Shown: piece after piece, positions 52,028 through 64,000 of the stretch | How positions within the stretch are numbered: position 1 is the first letter of the stretch | Layout: each line of letters begins with the position of its first letter | Assembly (NCBI RefSeq): GCF_905220365.1 | Contig: NC_061141.1 | Location: forward strand, 7,261,501 to 7,325,500 | Origin: Vanessa cardui | Taxonomy: Eukaryota > Arthropoda > Insecta > Lepidoptera > Nymphalidae | Length of the DNA stretch: 64,000 nucleotides | Reading direction: 5' to 3' | Notes under the pieces: model-generated | The model's database searches: none | What the model was told of the DNA's origin: nothing | Seen by the model: only the letters and a program-made list of their open reading frames with translations | Position numbers and translations under genes: made by a program

Positions 52028-53142
52028 ATGAAAATGTTTATGCTTCTATTTTTTTCGTTTTGTTTATTATCACACACCTGTAAGTCCACTAGTAACTATT
52101 TTGTTATTAATGACATATATTATATTAATTTTTACTTTTATGTTATATATTCTTCTATTTTTTAGTTGCTGATTCTACCAGCCTGGAAAATGTAAGTTCA
52201 TAAATTTGAGATAGGCTTATATTTATTTTTCTAAATTGTATTGTAGATTAACACATGGTTTTAATTATTAGTCAACGACCTCTGGATGCGGTGAAGTTGG
52301 TGATTGTATTACTATAAACTGTGATAACAAATGCGGCTGTGATAGTTCATCAGCGTAAGTAAATTATATTATAATTACATATTTGTATTAAAAGTTTTTA
52401 TTAAAGAGTAAGTATGCATTTTACTGATTTATTATTGGTATTAAAATGAATAGACTGTTTGTTTATTTTTGTTTATCATTTTTCAGGGTACTATTCTACA
52501 ACGAAACACTAGATGAATGTATAGTAAATGTAAAGAAACTTTTACAATCCCTGACGGAAAAATACAATAATCAAGGTAATTTGATAGATTCATCTCAAGA
52601 TATTTAAAGATCTAAACGTTCTAAATTAACTATATTATTTCAGAAAAGATTCGACTGAATGTTGAAAGAGTTTTTCAAGGAGTAATATTCTCAGCGATAT
52701 TATTTGCATCATGTGCTTCAGTATGCGTTGTTACAGCCTGTATTTATTGTTTTCGAATTAACTACGCGTAAGTATAAAATTAAAAACACTTCATATCCGT
52801 CGAAATATGTGTTTAGAAATATTTGTAATGTTTTTATTTTTCTGTAAATTCTATTTGTGAAGAAATATTGTCAAAATTTATTAAAATTATCAGAGAATCA
52901 GAAGCTACTGTTTAATAAGATTTATAATTAAGACCCGATTGTTTTCATTCGTATAGTATATATATTTATATTTTCTTATTTCACATTTTAGGGATACACG
53001 CCTTAAAAACGATATCGAAGCTTTAGCTGTTAAGCTGAAAAGAGAATGTCGATTTAAAAATATGTCTACTAAACAGCCAACCCAACCAGCCTCCGAGAGT
53101 TGTAATATTATTGTGGAAGAAGCTGGAGTTTTTGTTGTATAA
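52028..53142 (+). CDS. Small type I membrane protein with six-Cys ectodomain (six exons), family not recognised
   Basis: Exons 52028-52079, 52166-52191, 52272-52354, 52487-52575, 52644-52767 and 52992-53142 join with GT-AG junctions and consistent phases to 525 nt (174 aa). Residues 1-19 form a signal peptide. The ectodomain (20-95) has Cys at 32, 38, 43, 47, 49 and 65 and two N-glycosylation sequons (N-S-T at 26, N-E-T at 59). Residues about 96-121 are one membrane helix containing Cys 107, 111, 116 and 119. The tail (122-174) has a charged helix-like part (D-T-R-L-K-N-D-I-E-A-L-A) and ends hydrophobic after E-S-C-N-I-I-V. Exon 2 is only 26 nt. The frame is open upstream to a GTG at 51977, but the first ATG is 52028. 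Tail and last-intron phase match the next gene, suggesting tandem duplication. I do not recognise the family and assign no function. Confidence 0.82.
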
Positions 53143-54147
53143 TATAATTTTGGAATACCTGGGTATTTGTTATTGAATCAGAAAACATCAGCGTTACTTA
53201 AATGCTTAAATCACAAAAATCAAATTGAAAATCTCAGATGCTATAAAATATCTTTTTGTATTTATTATTTTACATATTTCTATGAATTCGTAACTATGTT
53301 TTGTTGTTTACAAAAATAAAAATATATGACTAATTTTGTGGATATAAAATAATAATTAAACCAGACACTACTTAAAACATATTTTTTTAAACTTAATTAC
53401 AGTCTTTTTTATTTTTACACCTAAAAATATTTAGTCAATACATTATTTCCTCTGATCTAGTTTTGTCTTAATAGATTTTATTTAAAGTCATTTAAAAGAA
53501 GCCATTTTGAAGTTTTATATGTTAAGAGAAACTGGCTTATTTTTAACATGACTCGACTTACTACATCATATGCTTAACTTATCCTCTTTCTTAGTTACAA
53601 AGTATGTTAACGCGCACTTAAACGTCTGTTTTGGTAACTTTAAGTCAAATGACTGGAGTCAACACAATTACAAAAAAGAACTAAAAATAGCTATTTAAAT
53701 GTTAGTTTTGTTACCTTGATAATATTAAGGGTAAGTCAGCTGTATAGCATTTTTCACAATAGGCTTCCTAATTTTTTGTAAATTTATTATTATTTATGGC
53801 TAAGGAGTTTAGAATTTTACATAAAGTATACACCAAAAAATATACTAAGTTTATTAATGTCGACGGATATCATTTTTATTTCTCGTGTTTAACATTATAC
53901 GAGAATTATCTAGGCTGTTTAAATCATCATCTTTTGCTTTAAGCGACAAAAAAGTTATGAATTGAAGTTTATTATGACAGACAAAAAATTCAACTTAACT
54001 CTTTACTCTGTAGTCTGCTGTCTGTAGTCTTTTGATTTAAAAAGATCGATAAACAAAAATTACAAATACTTTAGAACTTCGATTTTTATAGAATATAATG
54101 TTTATTTCAGAATCTTAGACTTATGAAGTAGTGTTTGTAGTTGTTAC
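53143..54147. other. Spacer between the two small membrane protein genes
   Basis: Holds the probable 3' UTR of the first gene (to about 53340) and otherwise AT-rich DNA. No exon resembling the Cys-rich ectodomain was found here for the second gene. Confidence 0.4.
53315..53320 (+). terminator. Candidate poly(A) signal of the six-exon small membrane protein gene
   Basis: AATAAA 173 nt downstream of the TAA stop, followed by T-rich sequence. It is the first hexamer after the stop and well spaced for a short 3' UTR. Confidence 0.45.
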
Positions 54148-55734
54148 ATGTTTTTAAGAGTAAGTATTTATTCAAAGAGAAGCAAACGTACTTTCGAGTT
54201 GGATGAGAAATTTGTGTGATGTTAAACACAGTAACTTAAGTTTATTTTATTTTATTTCAGTTTTACTTATTTTGTAAATGCAATCTCAATATGGATATGA
54301 GTTTACTTGACACAGTCTTGACTACATTTGGCGTTTTATTAACCATGGCTTTATTGAGCTGTGTTTGCTGTTTATGTATGAAATTCAGGTAAGCTTATTT
54401 ATTATTGTTTATTCTAAATCCGAACATTGTTTTATTATTCATTTATTATTTTTAATATGTATCTAGGTAGTGTTTAATTTAAGTATCAATAATTAAGTGC
54501 ATTGCTTCTATATTGAATAAACGAATTTTATTATGATTGGATATATCGTATTTATAAAGATCTATCTCTATTCATATACTAATATGTTTTTAATGTAATA
54601 CCTATATATAATAATAAACCAATAAATACTGAAATTTGTTCAATGAGTATTTTGGTTGTATTGGTTTATAGTATTATATTGGTTGAAAAACAATATATAA
54701 AACAAGCCAAGTTATAGTATTACATCGCATCAACACTCAACCATACAATAAATGATGGCATTCTGTGTGCCCGGTTAGCTCAATTGCCACGGGCTTGCTT
54801 CACAGCCTGCAATAATAATATAGTATTAATGTTTAAATGCATTGCCACCGCTAAGGAATTCTCTCTTGATGATTGCTGAACACAACTATGAACATAAATT
54901 TTATCTGACACAAATAGTAATCAAAATGTATTATGAAAATAAATTAAGCATGTGAAAATTCAGCTGAGTTAAACCTACCAGTAATGAACACATGATAGTT
55001 GTACACAGCCTAGTGGAAATAATTTTACTTGAAATTGTGCAAAGCAGGAAGTACTAGGACATTTTCATAGTATGTATAACTTATTACTATTTATATTGAG
55101 ATTATCTATAAAGTGTTTTAATAATCTCTGGAGACAAAAGTTCTGTGTTTCTTGCAAAATCAAATGATTTTATGTATTTACTTGGTGGTAGAGCTGTGTG
55201 GGCCAGCAATGCCTAGAGTTGGTGTGTTCCTGTTATATGAAAGGCGAGTGAGCGTGTGTAACTAAAGGCACAAGGGACATAACATCTCATTCAATGTTGA
55301 TTGTGCATTGATGTGAATTATTATATAATAATTGTGTTAATTAAAATGCAGTCATTGTTAATTTTATTGTTTTTGTTTTTTATAGAATAATTTAGGTAAA
55401 ATAAGATGCTGCTGTTTGTATATTCTAATTATGTGTATGTTTTTTAAATGCTTTGGTTGTGCCACTATGCATTGGCCTTTATTTTTTGATATCTAAAGAA
55501 ATACGAAAAATTATAGTTATATAAATAAATAAAGGTAATATTTTCAATGTAATTTTTAATCATGCAATTTTTTTTTTTAGCGACCTAAAAATGCAACGCT
55601 ACATCCTAGAATTGGCAAAACGGAGGGGTGTACATATTGATGTTGAAAAATTAGGTCCAAAATATACCGCTCAATCTCCTTTGGCGAAGGAGAATTGTAC
55701 TATTATGATCCCCGATGTTGCTATTATTCTATAG
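54148..55734 (+). CDS. Small single-pass membrane protein, diverged tandem paralogue of the upstream gene
   Basis: Model: exon 1 54148-54159 (M-F-L-R, donor GTAAGT), exon 2 54261-54388 and exon 3 55581-55734, all GT-AG, 294 nt, 97 aa. An alternative start at 54291 within exon 2 (M-D-M-S) gives 83 aa. I cannot choose between them; the frame is open right back to the acceptor at 54260. A hydrophobic helix (about residues 19-44) ends in a C-V-C-C-L-C cluster. The tail begins D-L-K-M-Q, contains I-L-E-L-A-K and ends E-N-C-T-I-M-I-P-D-V-A-I-I-L. The last intron is phase 2 directly before the tail Asp, exactly as in the neighbouring gene. Unlike that gene it lacks a Cys-rich ectodomain in this model, so an upstream exon may be missed. 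No function assigned. Confidence 0.7.
55181..55316 (+). mobile_element. SINE-like family S fragment with deletions, in the last intron of the second small membrane protein gene
   Basis: CTTGGTGGTAGAGCTGTGTG start, AACTAAAGGCACAAGGGACA and TAACATCTCATTCAATGTTG blocks. The CACTCATCAGTTATTCTACC region is missing. Confidence 0.6.
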
Positions 55735-58700
55735 TATAATTTACTATTACAGCAACATTGTGAAATCATCAACTTTAGTAATACTAGCACATATGTATCT
55801 CTAGTACATAATGTACTATTGCTAAAAATTATTTACTTTGTGTTATACTTGAAAGATGACCATAAATGTCGTAACTCTTTTATATAAACTTCCAAACAAA
55901 CCAGCTACAATCTCCTTTGATATGAAACAAATCTTACAATTCCTTCATTAAGTCACTGGATGCCTTACATTTGACAGAACTGACATTTTCCAAGTGTATA
56001 AAATACTGTACAAATCATGACCACACCAACTGGTAGTAAGAATGCCAGCAGCATTTCTCCCTTTGAATCACAACTACGATTCTTTCTTGGCCAAATAAAG
56101 AACCAGCCCTATTTTATAAGATTATATGTATTAAGCTATTACTAATATGTATTTTGTAAATGTTTTTAAAACTACAATTTTATAGAAACCTCTCGTTTTC
56201 CTTAAGGTAAATAGTGTATAGCTTATTGAAATAAAATGTACCAAAGATATTTATTAAGATGGCATAGAATTTTAAATTTATAGTCTGTATTGCCTTAGAA
56301 TGTGTCTTCTTATTAGAATAAGCTTCATTTTATCTTAGAAACACAATATTATAGAAGAATTAGGTACTAATGGAGTTTGTTAAACTTTTTTCTCAATATT
56401 CTCAATTTTTGATGTACTGATATACAATATTTAATAACATCACAGGCAGTTGGTCTAGTAAAATGAGGAATAATTTATGTATGAGATTTATATTCCCATT
56501 GAATCAATTAAGAATCAGCCAATACAATATTTATTATATTTTTTTATTTATACATTAAATTTGATTTAAATTCATTTAATTCAAATCAATCATCTGAAGT
56601 AGTCCCATGCTTAGTTTCTATTATTGAATATTTCATATATATATATGTATATATAAGTCTAAAAGCACAAAACAGTACTTGTAAGTTATAGTGAGGTGGT
56701 GTTAAAAGTCATATTATTATGAACAAAAGACAGGAATTGTCTAGAATAAGTTTAAAATGGAAAAGAGGTGAGGTAATTGTTGTTAAGTATCGTTTTTTTT
56801 TAATCTGTTGTTCTATGTGATCTAGCACAAAATTGTACATAGAATTCTAATGTCCTCATTTGAAAATTACAGTAGATGTTCTTTGTAATGTTCCTTTTAG
56901 CATAATAAATTTTATGCTCAAAAATATTTAGTATTTGGTAGGTTGAATGAATTATATATAATATAACAGGCACTAAAATAATTTTAGTTCACTGGCAAAA
57001 CCTGCTTTTAAGGTGTCTCATCAAATATTATATGTAGCTATCTAGCCCTGCCTATTTTTATTAGGCCTATTGTATATCTTACACTGAGCCTAATGCAATA
57101 CTGGTAGAAAATTTATTCTGAACAGTATTGCTGTCTATTAGTCTTGAACTAAAATATATGTAAACTGTGCCTGGTTTTAAAAATATGTCTAGCTTTTAAT
57201 GCAACATTTTCAATCTAATTTCATTTATATTCATTGTGCTTCAATTTAATGGCATGGCGCTACTGTAAGACAATTTGGAGAGGTAACACAAAGATAAGAG
57301 TTGACTTATAGGAATATTAAGAAAAATAGTTCAGGAATGTTTCTGTCATTTTAAATAAAAAAATATAAGGGCCAAGTATATTTCTGAGCAAATTATTTGC
57401 TAATTTTTTTTTAAATGTGCCTTTGCTAAGGTAGCATTAGCTTAACATTCCCACTATTAATACTAATATTAGGCAACAAGGCACATGTTATATAAAAAGA
57501 CTAATATCCGTAACTTTTTATTGGTCCTTTTAGCACCAGGGTCATAGAATTATTTTCAAGCAAAGAAAATTCTCACTTAATATTTTATACTGAAGTTTAA
57601 TCTACCGTCTTATATTGATAATGATAAATATATATTGCTGAAATATGCTATATGCATCCTTTTCTCTTTTGTAGCTATATGCACAAATTGTCTGTAGTGA
57701 GGACATTGTCAATAGTATATTGATTTACATTGTAACTTGTAGTTTATTTATAAGTATATAATTTACATTTATATGTAGTTGTACTTATATAGTAAAAAAA
57801 TATAAATATAATTATCCCATATAGCAATATATAATTGGGGGTAGTTATACATTTAGCACGAGATTGTGATAAGTGAATTAGAATGATGTCATACTATTAT
57901 TTTTATAACCCTCTATACGCTCCTGATACTCTTAAAAGTTCCTAATATTTCATATTATTATTATAAGACGATTTTCGTATAATAATATATAATACGCACA
58001 AATTCAATATGAATAATAAAGATGTTGAGATATCGAGGCTTTCGCACAAATAACCGTGCAATACTGAAATCAGATAGGTATAAATGGTATTGTTACCGGA
58101 TTCGAATAAGCCTGTGTGAAAAGGCTTAATATGCAATTTTCCCTTGTGTAAAATTTTAAGTCTTCATGTAATTGCCGTCGGTTCTCTTTTATATTGCTAT
58201 CTCTTTTCTATAATACCTTTTGTAACTGATATAACTAAGAGAGAAAATATAAATAAGTCTATAATGTGATGCTAATTGAAAATTCTAAAATGCTTAATTA
58301 AGCATGGATTCAATGTGTTCCAATAATAAACGACAATTTTTACATGACTAAAATATCTTAATGTAATTAAGGTATTGCATTTTGATGTCTTGTATTGATA
58401 GATTGTTGTTTTTTTTTCTATTGATATTGTTTTGATTATAATTATGATGTTGGTAGTTCAGTAAAAATTGTATATATTTAATATTGGTATACATTTAATG
58501 ATTTATATTTTATTAATTATCTGTTTCATAAAATCATTTTGTACCTGTATTATTCTTGACTACTGTCCATGCCTTTTTTATACGGTATTGTTTTATAATT
58601 TTTTATTTATTGATTTTTAGATATTTTATTGTACATAAGTGAGATTTACACTTGCACTATATATTATCAGTGAGAAATAGCCAGTAATAATTAGTACATT

Positions 58701-61700
58701 TAGTGTAGTATATAAAAGTAGTTTTAGTTATTCTTTGATTGTATCTATGTTATTTATTTGATTTTAATAATGGAAAATGAAAAAAGGTACTAATTAAAAT
58801 TTATATTTATTTGTACCAAGTAACAAAAAGCATTAAGCCTAATATTGAATAAAAATTATAAATGAACACAAAATGGTGTAGGTATATGTTTAGTTCTTAA
58901 TTCTTTATTACTAATATATTGCATACATGCAAATCTTGTTACGTTGTCGTGACGTGGCATGTTGTGACGTAGTGTCTTGGAAATTGAGGATGGCTAACCG
59001 ATATATTAAATTATTGTTGTTTATTATTTATATTAATAATAATAAGGTAAGAAAACCTTAAATTATACAAGCATACTAGCGAATTGTTTATTCTAATACT
59101 AAGCAGTGAATACTCAATTACATAGAATAGAGTTGCTTTAAATAAAGTAAAATCAAAAACTGCTTGTAATGTATAATACAGTAGAACTGTTAAAAAAATC
59201 GAATGGAAAGTAAAAATTTAAATTTTGATAATTTTTACTCCTTCCAATAGTATAGCAGCGACACGTGATCTCATTAACCAAATACTAGCATTTATAGGTT
59301 TCTAGACCCATATGGTTTTCCAATTCAGTGACTGATGAATATCTAGTCAATAATTATACCTTCAATTATGTAATTGTAATAAATAGGTGACCATTTCTAT
59401 GTGTTTTATTTTTTAATACACTACCTTCAAATATATTTCCATTTAAAATTCATATTATTACAAATTATTGTGGTCGTATGGTGTCACATCCTGGCAACTT
59501 TTCCTATTTGTGTATAATAGGGTTGCAAATAATTTTGGTTTTCCTGGGACGCGTTACAATTTTTAATATATGTATACAATATTAATTTTACTAACGTAAG
59601 ATGCCGTTACTAATATCAGATTAAAAAAGAAAGAAATGGTTAGATGGAGCATTGAAAACATTATAGTGAAGCAACAAATATAAAATCAAAAGCGAGTGAA
59701 ACTCGATGCGAACAACATTACTTATCAAAAACTTTATTAACAAATTGTTTATGTCCACGTCGAAGATATAGGGGGGAGGGCGAAATAGCTTTGAATCGCT
59801 TCGAGAAAAGATGGTACGGCCGTGCCCGTTTTGCTCGAGACTTGGCTGGGGCACTGCCGTTCCCCCAGATTGCGACACATACTAGTGGTTATTATTCTCT
59901 TATGATTCTGTATTCGCTTCTGTTACGTATGTTTCGAGCACCCCATCTGCCTTTTGTTTTGTTATTGGAACATATATCAATAGAGGCAAGAAAAAAATCG
60001 CTCTTGCTAAGCTAAAGATATTTCCGAAAGAATAGATATTGAGATATTCTACCTTTATTAATTTTGTTAGTAAATAGATAATATATCCAATAAGTAGAAA
60101 AACAGTATCTGAATAATTTTGTCTTGGATTAGAATAACAAAAAAAAAGCTATATTAGGATTCTTCCCCTTGTCCTCGATTCTCTACACACAATGACACCC
60201 TTAACGTATGCCTTAACTTTGCGGACGTAGAAACTTCGTCCACATATATTATTTATTATGTGCTAACAGAGGAAAACTGTATTCATTACATAACTTCAAT
60301 ACTTACTAGCACGTGCCGCGGCTTCGGTCGCTTATATTTTAGTTTCTAACGGAGTCTTTATTATGTAATAATTGGGAACATTTAGTTTTGATTTTTATTA
60401 GGATTCGCACACTTTCCTGTAATCAATAATGATTTCATGGGATATATGTTATACATCACATATGCCACTACTGTGTATAGCTGGCAATTTTTTATTTTTA
60501 AGTCAAATGCTTGTTTATCTGTAAATATATTTCGTGTATCCTTTTTCATTAATCAATTTTATATTTATTACTTTCAACAATGTAACATTATAATGTAAGT
60601 TGTAACAAACTACGTAAATAAAGAACACTTTTCAGGCAAATTATGACATTTAATTGTTCGATAATGGACGCAATACTCGGTGAGCGTGGTTTAAAATATT
60701 GATATTATTTTCAGTAAATTTTGCGATGGCAAGTAATTTTGTTACTCGCAGTGAAAAGCATTGTGAAATTGAAATTCGAATTTTTAAAAATAAATTGCTA
60801 TATATTTTCGGTTTCAAACTTAATGATTTCTCGCTTTTTCCCGAAATATATCTTGTTCTATTTATTGTCAGTTACTTAAATCAACAGAATTCAATTCAAT
60901 GGAATTCTTAATTTGAAATTAATTTCATAGAACAAGAAACTAATTGTGAAGATAAAAACGTCTCATTTTCTCACTACAAAATATCTATGTCAATTAATCG
61001 AAATATACGGTGCTAATATTTTGTTTCTAAGTACGAGTATGGCTTAAAATTCAGCAGGGTCTTATAGCTTTCTCGAATTCATGGAATTACTTGCCAGTTC
61101 ATCGTAATATAATCTGCATTCATGAAAAAGCAAACTCATAAATAGGTCAGAAGACGATCCGTTACATAATCAGGTCTATCAGGCTATCAGGTCGAACATC
61201 AAATGTCAAATTTGTAAAATCGTGTGTGCGGAAATTATCAGCTTGATAATTTTTTCCCTTTTTTCGTATGTATTGATAAGATATAAGCTGTTTTTATTAT
61301 TAACATACAAAACAATTCATTAACTGTTAAATGGTTAAATGTATAAGTATTTTTTAAATTTAGCTCAGGCCGATTACGACAGTTGATCGCACTTATGTTT
61401 CTCATTGAAAACCAATGAAAGCAGGCATGAACGAGGAAATTGGAAATTTCGCGTGTAATAGGAATTCCTACTCCCTTTCACGACACGTTCCTGTACGTAA
61501 AGTTTTTGATTCGAATTATACTGTTTGAAATATTATATGTCTGTCTGGAGATTTGTTTAAATTCTTACTCGAACTAAAACAGGATATTTTATACAAAACT
61601 TGTTGATATCAAATACATTGTTGAATTTATTCTTCAGGATTCTTATAAAATTACTTTTGAGAAAATATATTTTCCTTCCATTGATAACAATAACTATAGC

Positions 61701-62755
61701 ATGTGTCTGTGTATTTATTTTATTCAGTGTCAGTGAAGAACTAAGTTGTATGATGCAAACTTTCTTTCGGAAAGTCTTTGTTAGTGGTTGAAGGACTTAA
61801 GTGCTTTTAATACATATTACCAGTAGAAACCGATAGCATGAGGATACAGGGTCACTTCTCATGCTTTTAGAATACAGTTTTGAAGATATCTAATCACGTT
61901 TTTGTAAATGGGTATACATGGTACCCAATTGTATAAATAAAGAAAACTAGCCATTACAATATCCAATTTATAATTATTTGAAACGATATCTTTTTTCAAA
62001 ACTAATTGGTGTAACTTCTACTACGCGAAGAAAATTAATTTTCTCATGAAAAAAATGAAAATTGAATAGAAGCCTTAAAGCTGCAGTGAAGAAATCAAAT
62101 AATGTATATTACCAAGGAAAAGTCTGCGTCTGTTTACATTTAGGAAAGAAATGTTGGTATATTTTTTTAAGGATTTCTACAGCTAATTTATATAATTTAA
62201 TTGACTACTTTAATTGCTTTTACTGCGCAAGGTTATATGCAGGCTTGTCAAAAATTTGATAAGTCTCACGAATTTGACAGTCAAATTGAAGTCATTTTAA
62301 TATCGGGGTTCCGATTTCAAGAGTGAGGGATATACCAGTGTGATGTCGTTCGGCCAATTTTAGGTCCGGCGACTAATCTCCTGGAAAATCAATCCACTAT
62401 GCTGGACATATCATACTGTATAAATATTTCCGCAAATAAAGTTGCACTCTATTTCGTCACTCTTGTGATCCGATGGGACTGCTAATCCGACATGACCGAA
62501 AATACTTCAGGCACACGACATAATGGACTTACCGTGCTTTCTGAGGCACGCGAGTATACATACTTCTAACTTTCCGATTGGAATCATTTTTCGACGAAAA
62601 TGTCTAATAAATTTTCATCCGACCGACCCAACGTTTTGAACTCGGAAGAGTCTGGGAATCGTTAGCCATTAATAATACAAACCAGGCAGACAAAAATCAA
62701 TGTAAAACAATATACAAGATTTCAGAGTATACCGAGGATACCGATGTATTAATGG
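55735..62755. other. Long AT-rich flank, almost free of recognised repeats
   Basis: About 7 kb downstream of the second small membrane protein gene. Possible poly(A) signals at 56094 and 56230. A short ACTAGCACGTGCCGCGGCTT piece at 60305-60325 resembles the head of family H. Open frames up to 85 codons (for example 59791-60015) show no recognisable domain. Confidence 0.4.
56094..56099 (+). terminator. Candidate poly(A) signal of the second small membrane protein gene
   Basis: AATAAA about 360 nt after the TAG stop; another lies at 56230-56235. The following 2.5 kb is AT-rich without recognised repeats, so a longer 3' UTR is also possible. Confidence 0.3.
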
Positions 62756-63039
62756 TTTTTTTCTATGGTATAGGTTGGCGGACGAGCATATGGGCCACCT
62801 GATGGTAAGTGGTCACCATCACCCATAGACAATGACGCTGTAAGAAATATTAACTTTACATCGTCAATGTGCCACTAACCTTGGGAACTAAGATGTTATG
62901 TCCCTTGTGCCTGTTACACTGGCTCACTCACCCTTCAAACCGGAACACAACAATACTGAATACTGTTATTTGGCGGAAGAATAACTGATGAGTGGGTGGT
63001 ACGTAGCCAGACGGGCTAGCACAAAGCCCTACCACCAAG
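62756..63039 (-). mobile_element. SINE-like family S, full-length copy
   Basis: T-run, ATGGTATAGGTTGGCGGACG, CTGATGGTAAGTGGTCACCA, to CCCTACCACCAAG. Near consensus with two small deletions. Confidence 0.8.
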
Positions 63040-63947
63040 TAACTGTATTATACAATGATCAGTATTTATTATTATCTATATCGTTGTTTGTAAATGGTTG
63101 CATTTCCATTGTTAAATACTCTGTTACGACTACATATAATAATTTAAATCAATATTTTTTAATAAAACGTTAACGAAATTTAGGCTTTATGAAATAAAAA
63201 TTGTAAAATATGAATTCAAATTGAATGGTAATTTTAGTACTGGTCGAATAACAATTCAGGAATGGTATTAGTTATAAGACCGCCAGGCTTGGGCCTAAAG
63301 CGACAAAGTAATACTAGCATTATTAAATGGTTTATTCAGAGACGTATTGAACAATTTTATTCAATAATAAGCACTTTCACGCTTTTAGTATTAAAATATG
63401 CTAATAGTTCAGAAGTAAGATTATTTAATTATCATGAGAATCTGAAATATTCTTCGAAAAGGAATTTGAATGAAAAAGAAAGTAATAACAGAGTAAAAAT
63501 ATTTTCGATCGAGTTTGTTTATTTTTAATGCTTCTGTCTTGTTTTTTTTTTTTATAAATAATCCATATCTCAATATTATCCGGAATATAATACGTGCAAT
63601 TGTAAAAGACGCGAAACGTCCAAAATGTTCTATTGTGCCAACAAGTGATCGTATCATGGCAGCTATCAGGCGTGATGAGAATATAATCCCGTAGGATTTC
63701 TATGATACGTGATGCGACTGACAATATACTCTATTATTTGTCCCCTCCTGATTTCGCTTTAACTTGCCTTTTTATCGAGATTAAAGATTATCAGAATTTT
63801 CATTTTGTTAACAATAAAGCTGTAATGTAAGAACATTCCAAAAACTCATCAAAGAAAGAAGATTTTGAAATATTAGAAATTAATATGCTACGTTAATAGT
63901 ATCGTTGCATAGGATAGACTTTTATCAAAATAGCGCGTCAATATAAG

Positions 63948-64000
63948 TATAGTACGACGTAACTTAGATGTGGCATCGGCAAATTTAATAAAACCGATTT
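63948..64000 (+). mobile_element. MITE family E, left end cut by the window edge
   Basis: TATAGTACGACGTAACTTAG, ATGTGGCATCGGC and AAAACCGAT match the left terminal repeat; the rest lies outside the window. Confidence 0.65.

Noticed and set aside
59621..60015. Overlapping 85- and 74-codon frames in a slightly GC-richer patch
   Set aside because: No recognisable family, no splice signals or conservation evidence; could be part of an unrecognised repeat.
63262..63724. Open frames of 78-99 codons near the window end
   Set aside because: AT-rich codon use, overlapping on both strands, with no motif; not distinguishable from chance.

Overview
The window is AT-rich eukaryotic nuclear DNA with spliced genes, GT-AG introns and dense short transposable elements. 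The SINE and MITE families, which I recognise from memory only, point to a butterfly (Lepidoptera, probably Nymphalidae); the sequence alone does not give the species. The longest open frames are transposon remnants. The real genes are built from short exons and had to be assembled by hand.

Three genes are supported. (1) A minus-strand gene has six coding exons between 50209 and 7734 (303 aa). It encodes a four-pass membrane protein of the claudin/PMP22/CACNG fold, with the W-(G-P-W)-C-C first-loop signature, a long cytoplasmic tail and a C-terminal T-E-V PDZ ligand. Its leader carries three short uORFs. (2) A plus-strand gene at 52028-53142 (six exons, 174 aa) encodes a type I membrane protein: signal peptide, six-cysteine ectodomain, cysteine-rich transmembrane helix and short tail. 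(3) A plus-strand gene at 54148-55734 (97 or 83 aa) encodes a smaller membrane protein. Genes 2 and 3 share a phase-2 intron at the same place just after the membrane helix, a tail of nearly equal length with an I-x-x-L-A motif, and an E-x-C-x-I C-terminal motif. They look like diverged tandem paralogues of a family I do not recognise, and they lie divergently next to gene 1.

Layout: 0.5-2.5 kb, decayed RTE-type LINE; 2.6-7.7 kb, AT-rich DNA almost free of repeats, probably including the 3' UTR of gene 1; 7.7-11.1 kb, the four 3' coding exons; 11.1-50.1 kb, two very large introns (15.9 and 22.9 kb) filled with SINEs, Helitron-like elements, hAT and other MITEs and LINE tails, several nested with intact target-site duplications; 50.1-52 kb, divergent 5' ends; 52-55.7 kb, the paralogue pair; 55.7-64 kb, a mostly repeat-free AT-rich flank with one SINE and one MITE end at the window edge.

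No CRISPR array, rRNA gene or functional tRNA gene was seen. tRNA-like sequences here are SINE heads.
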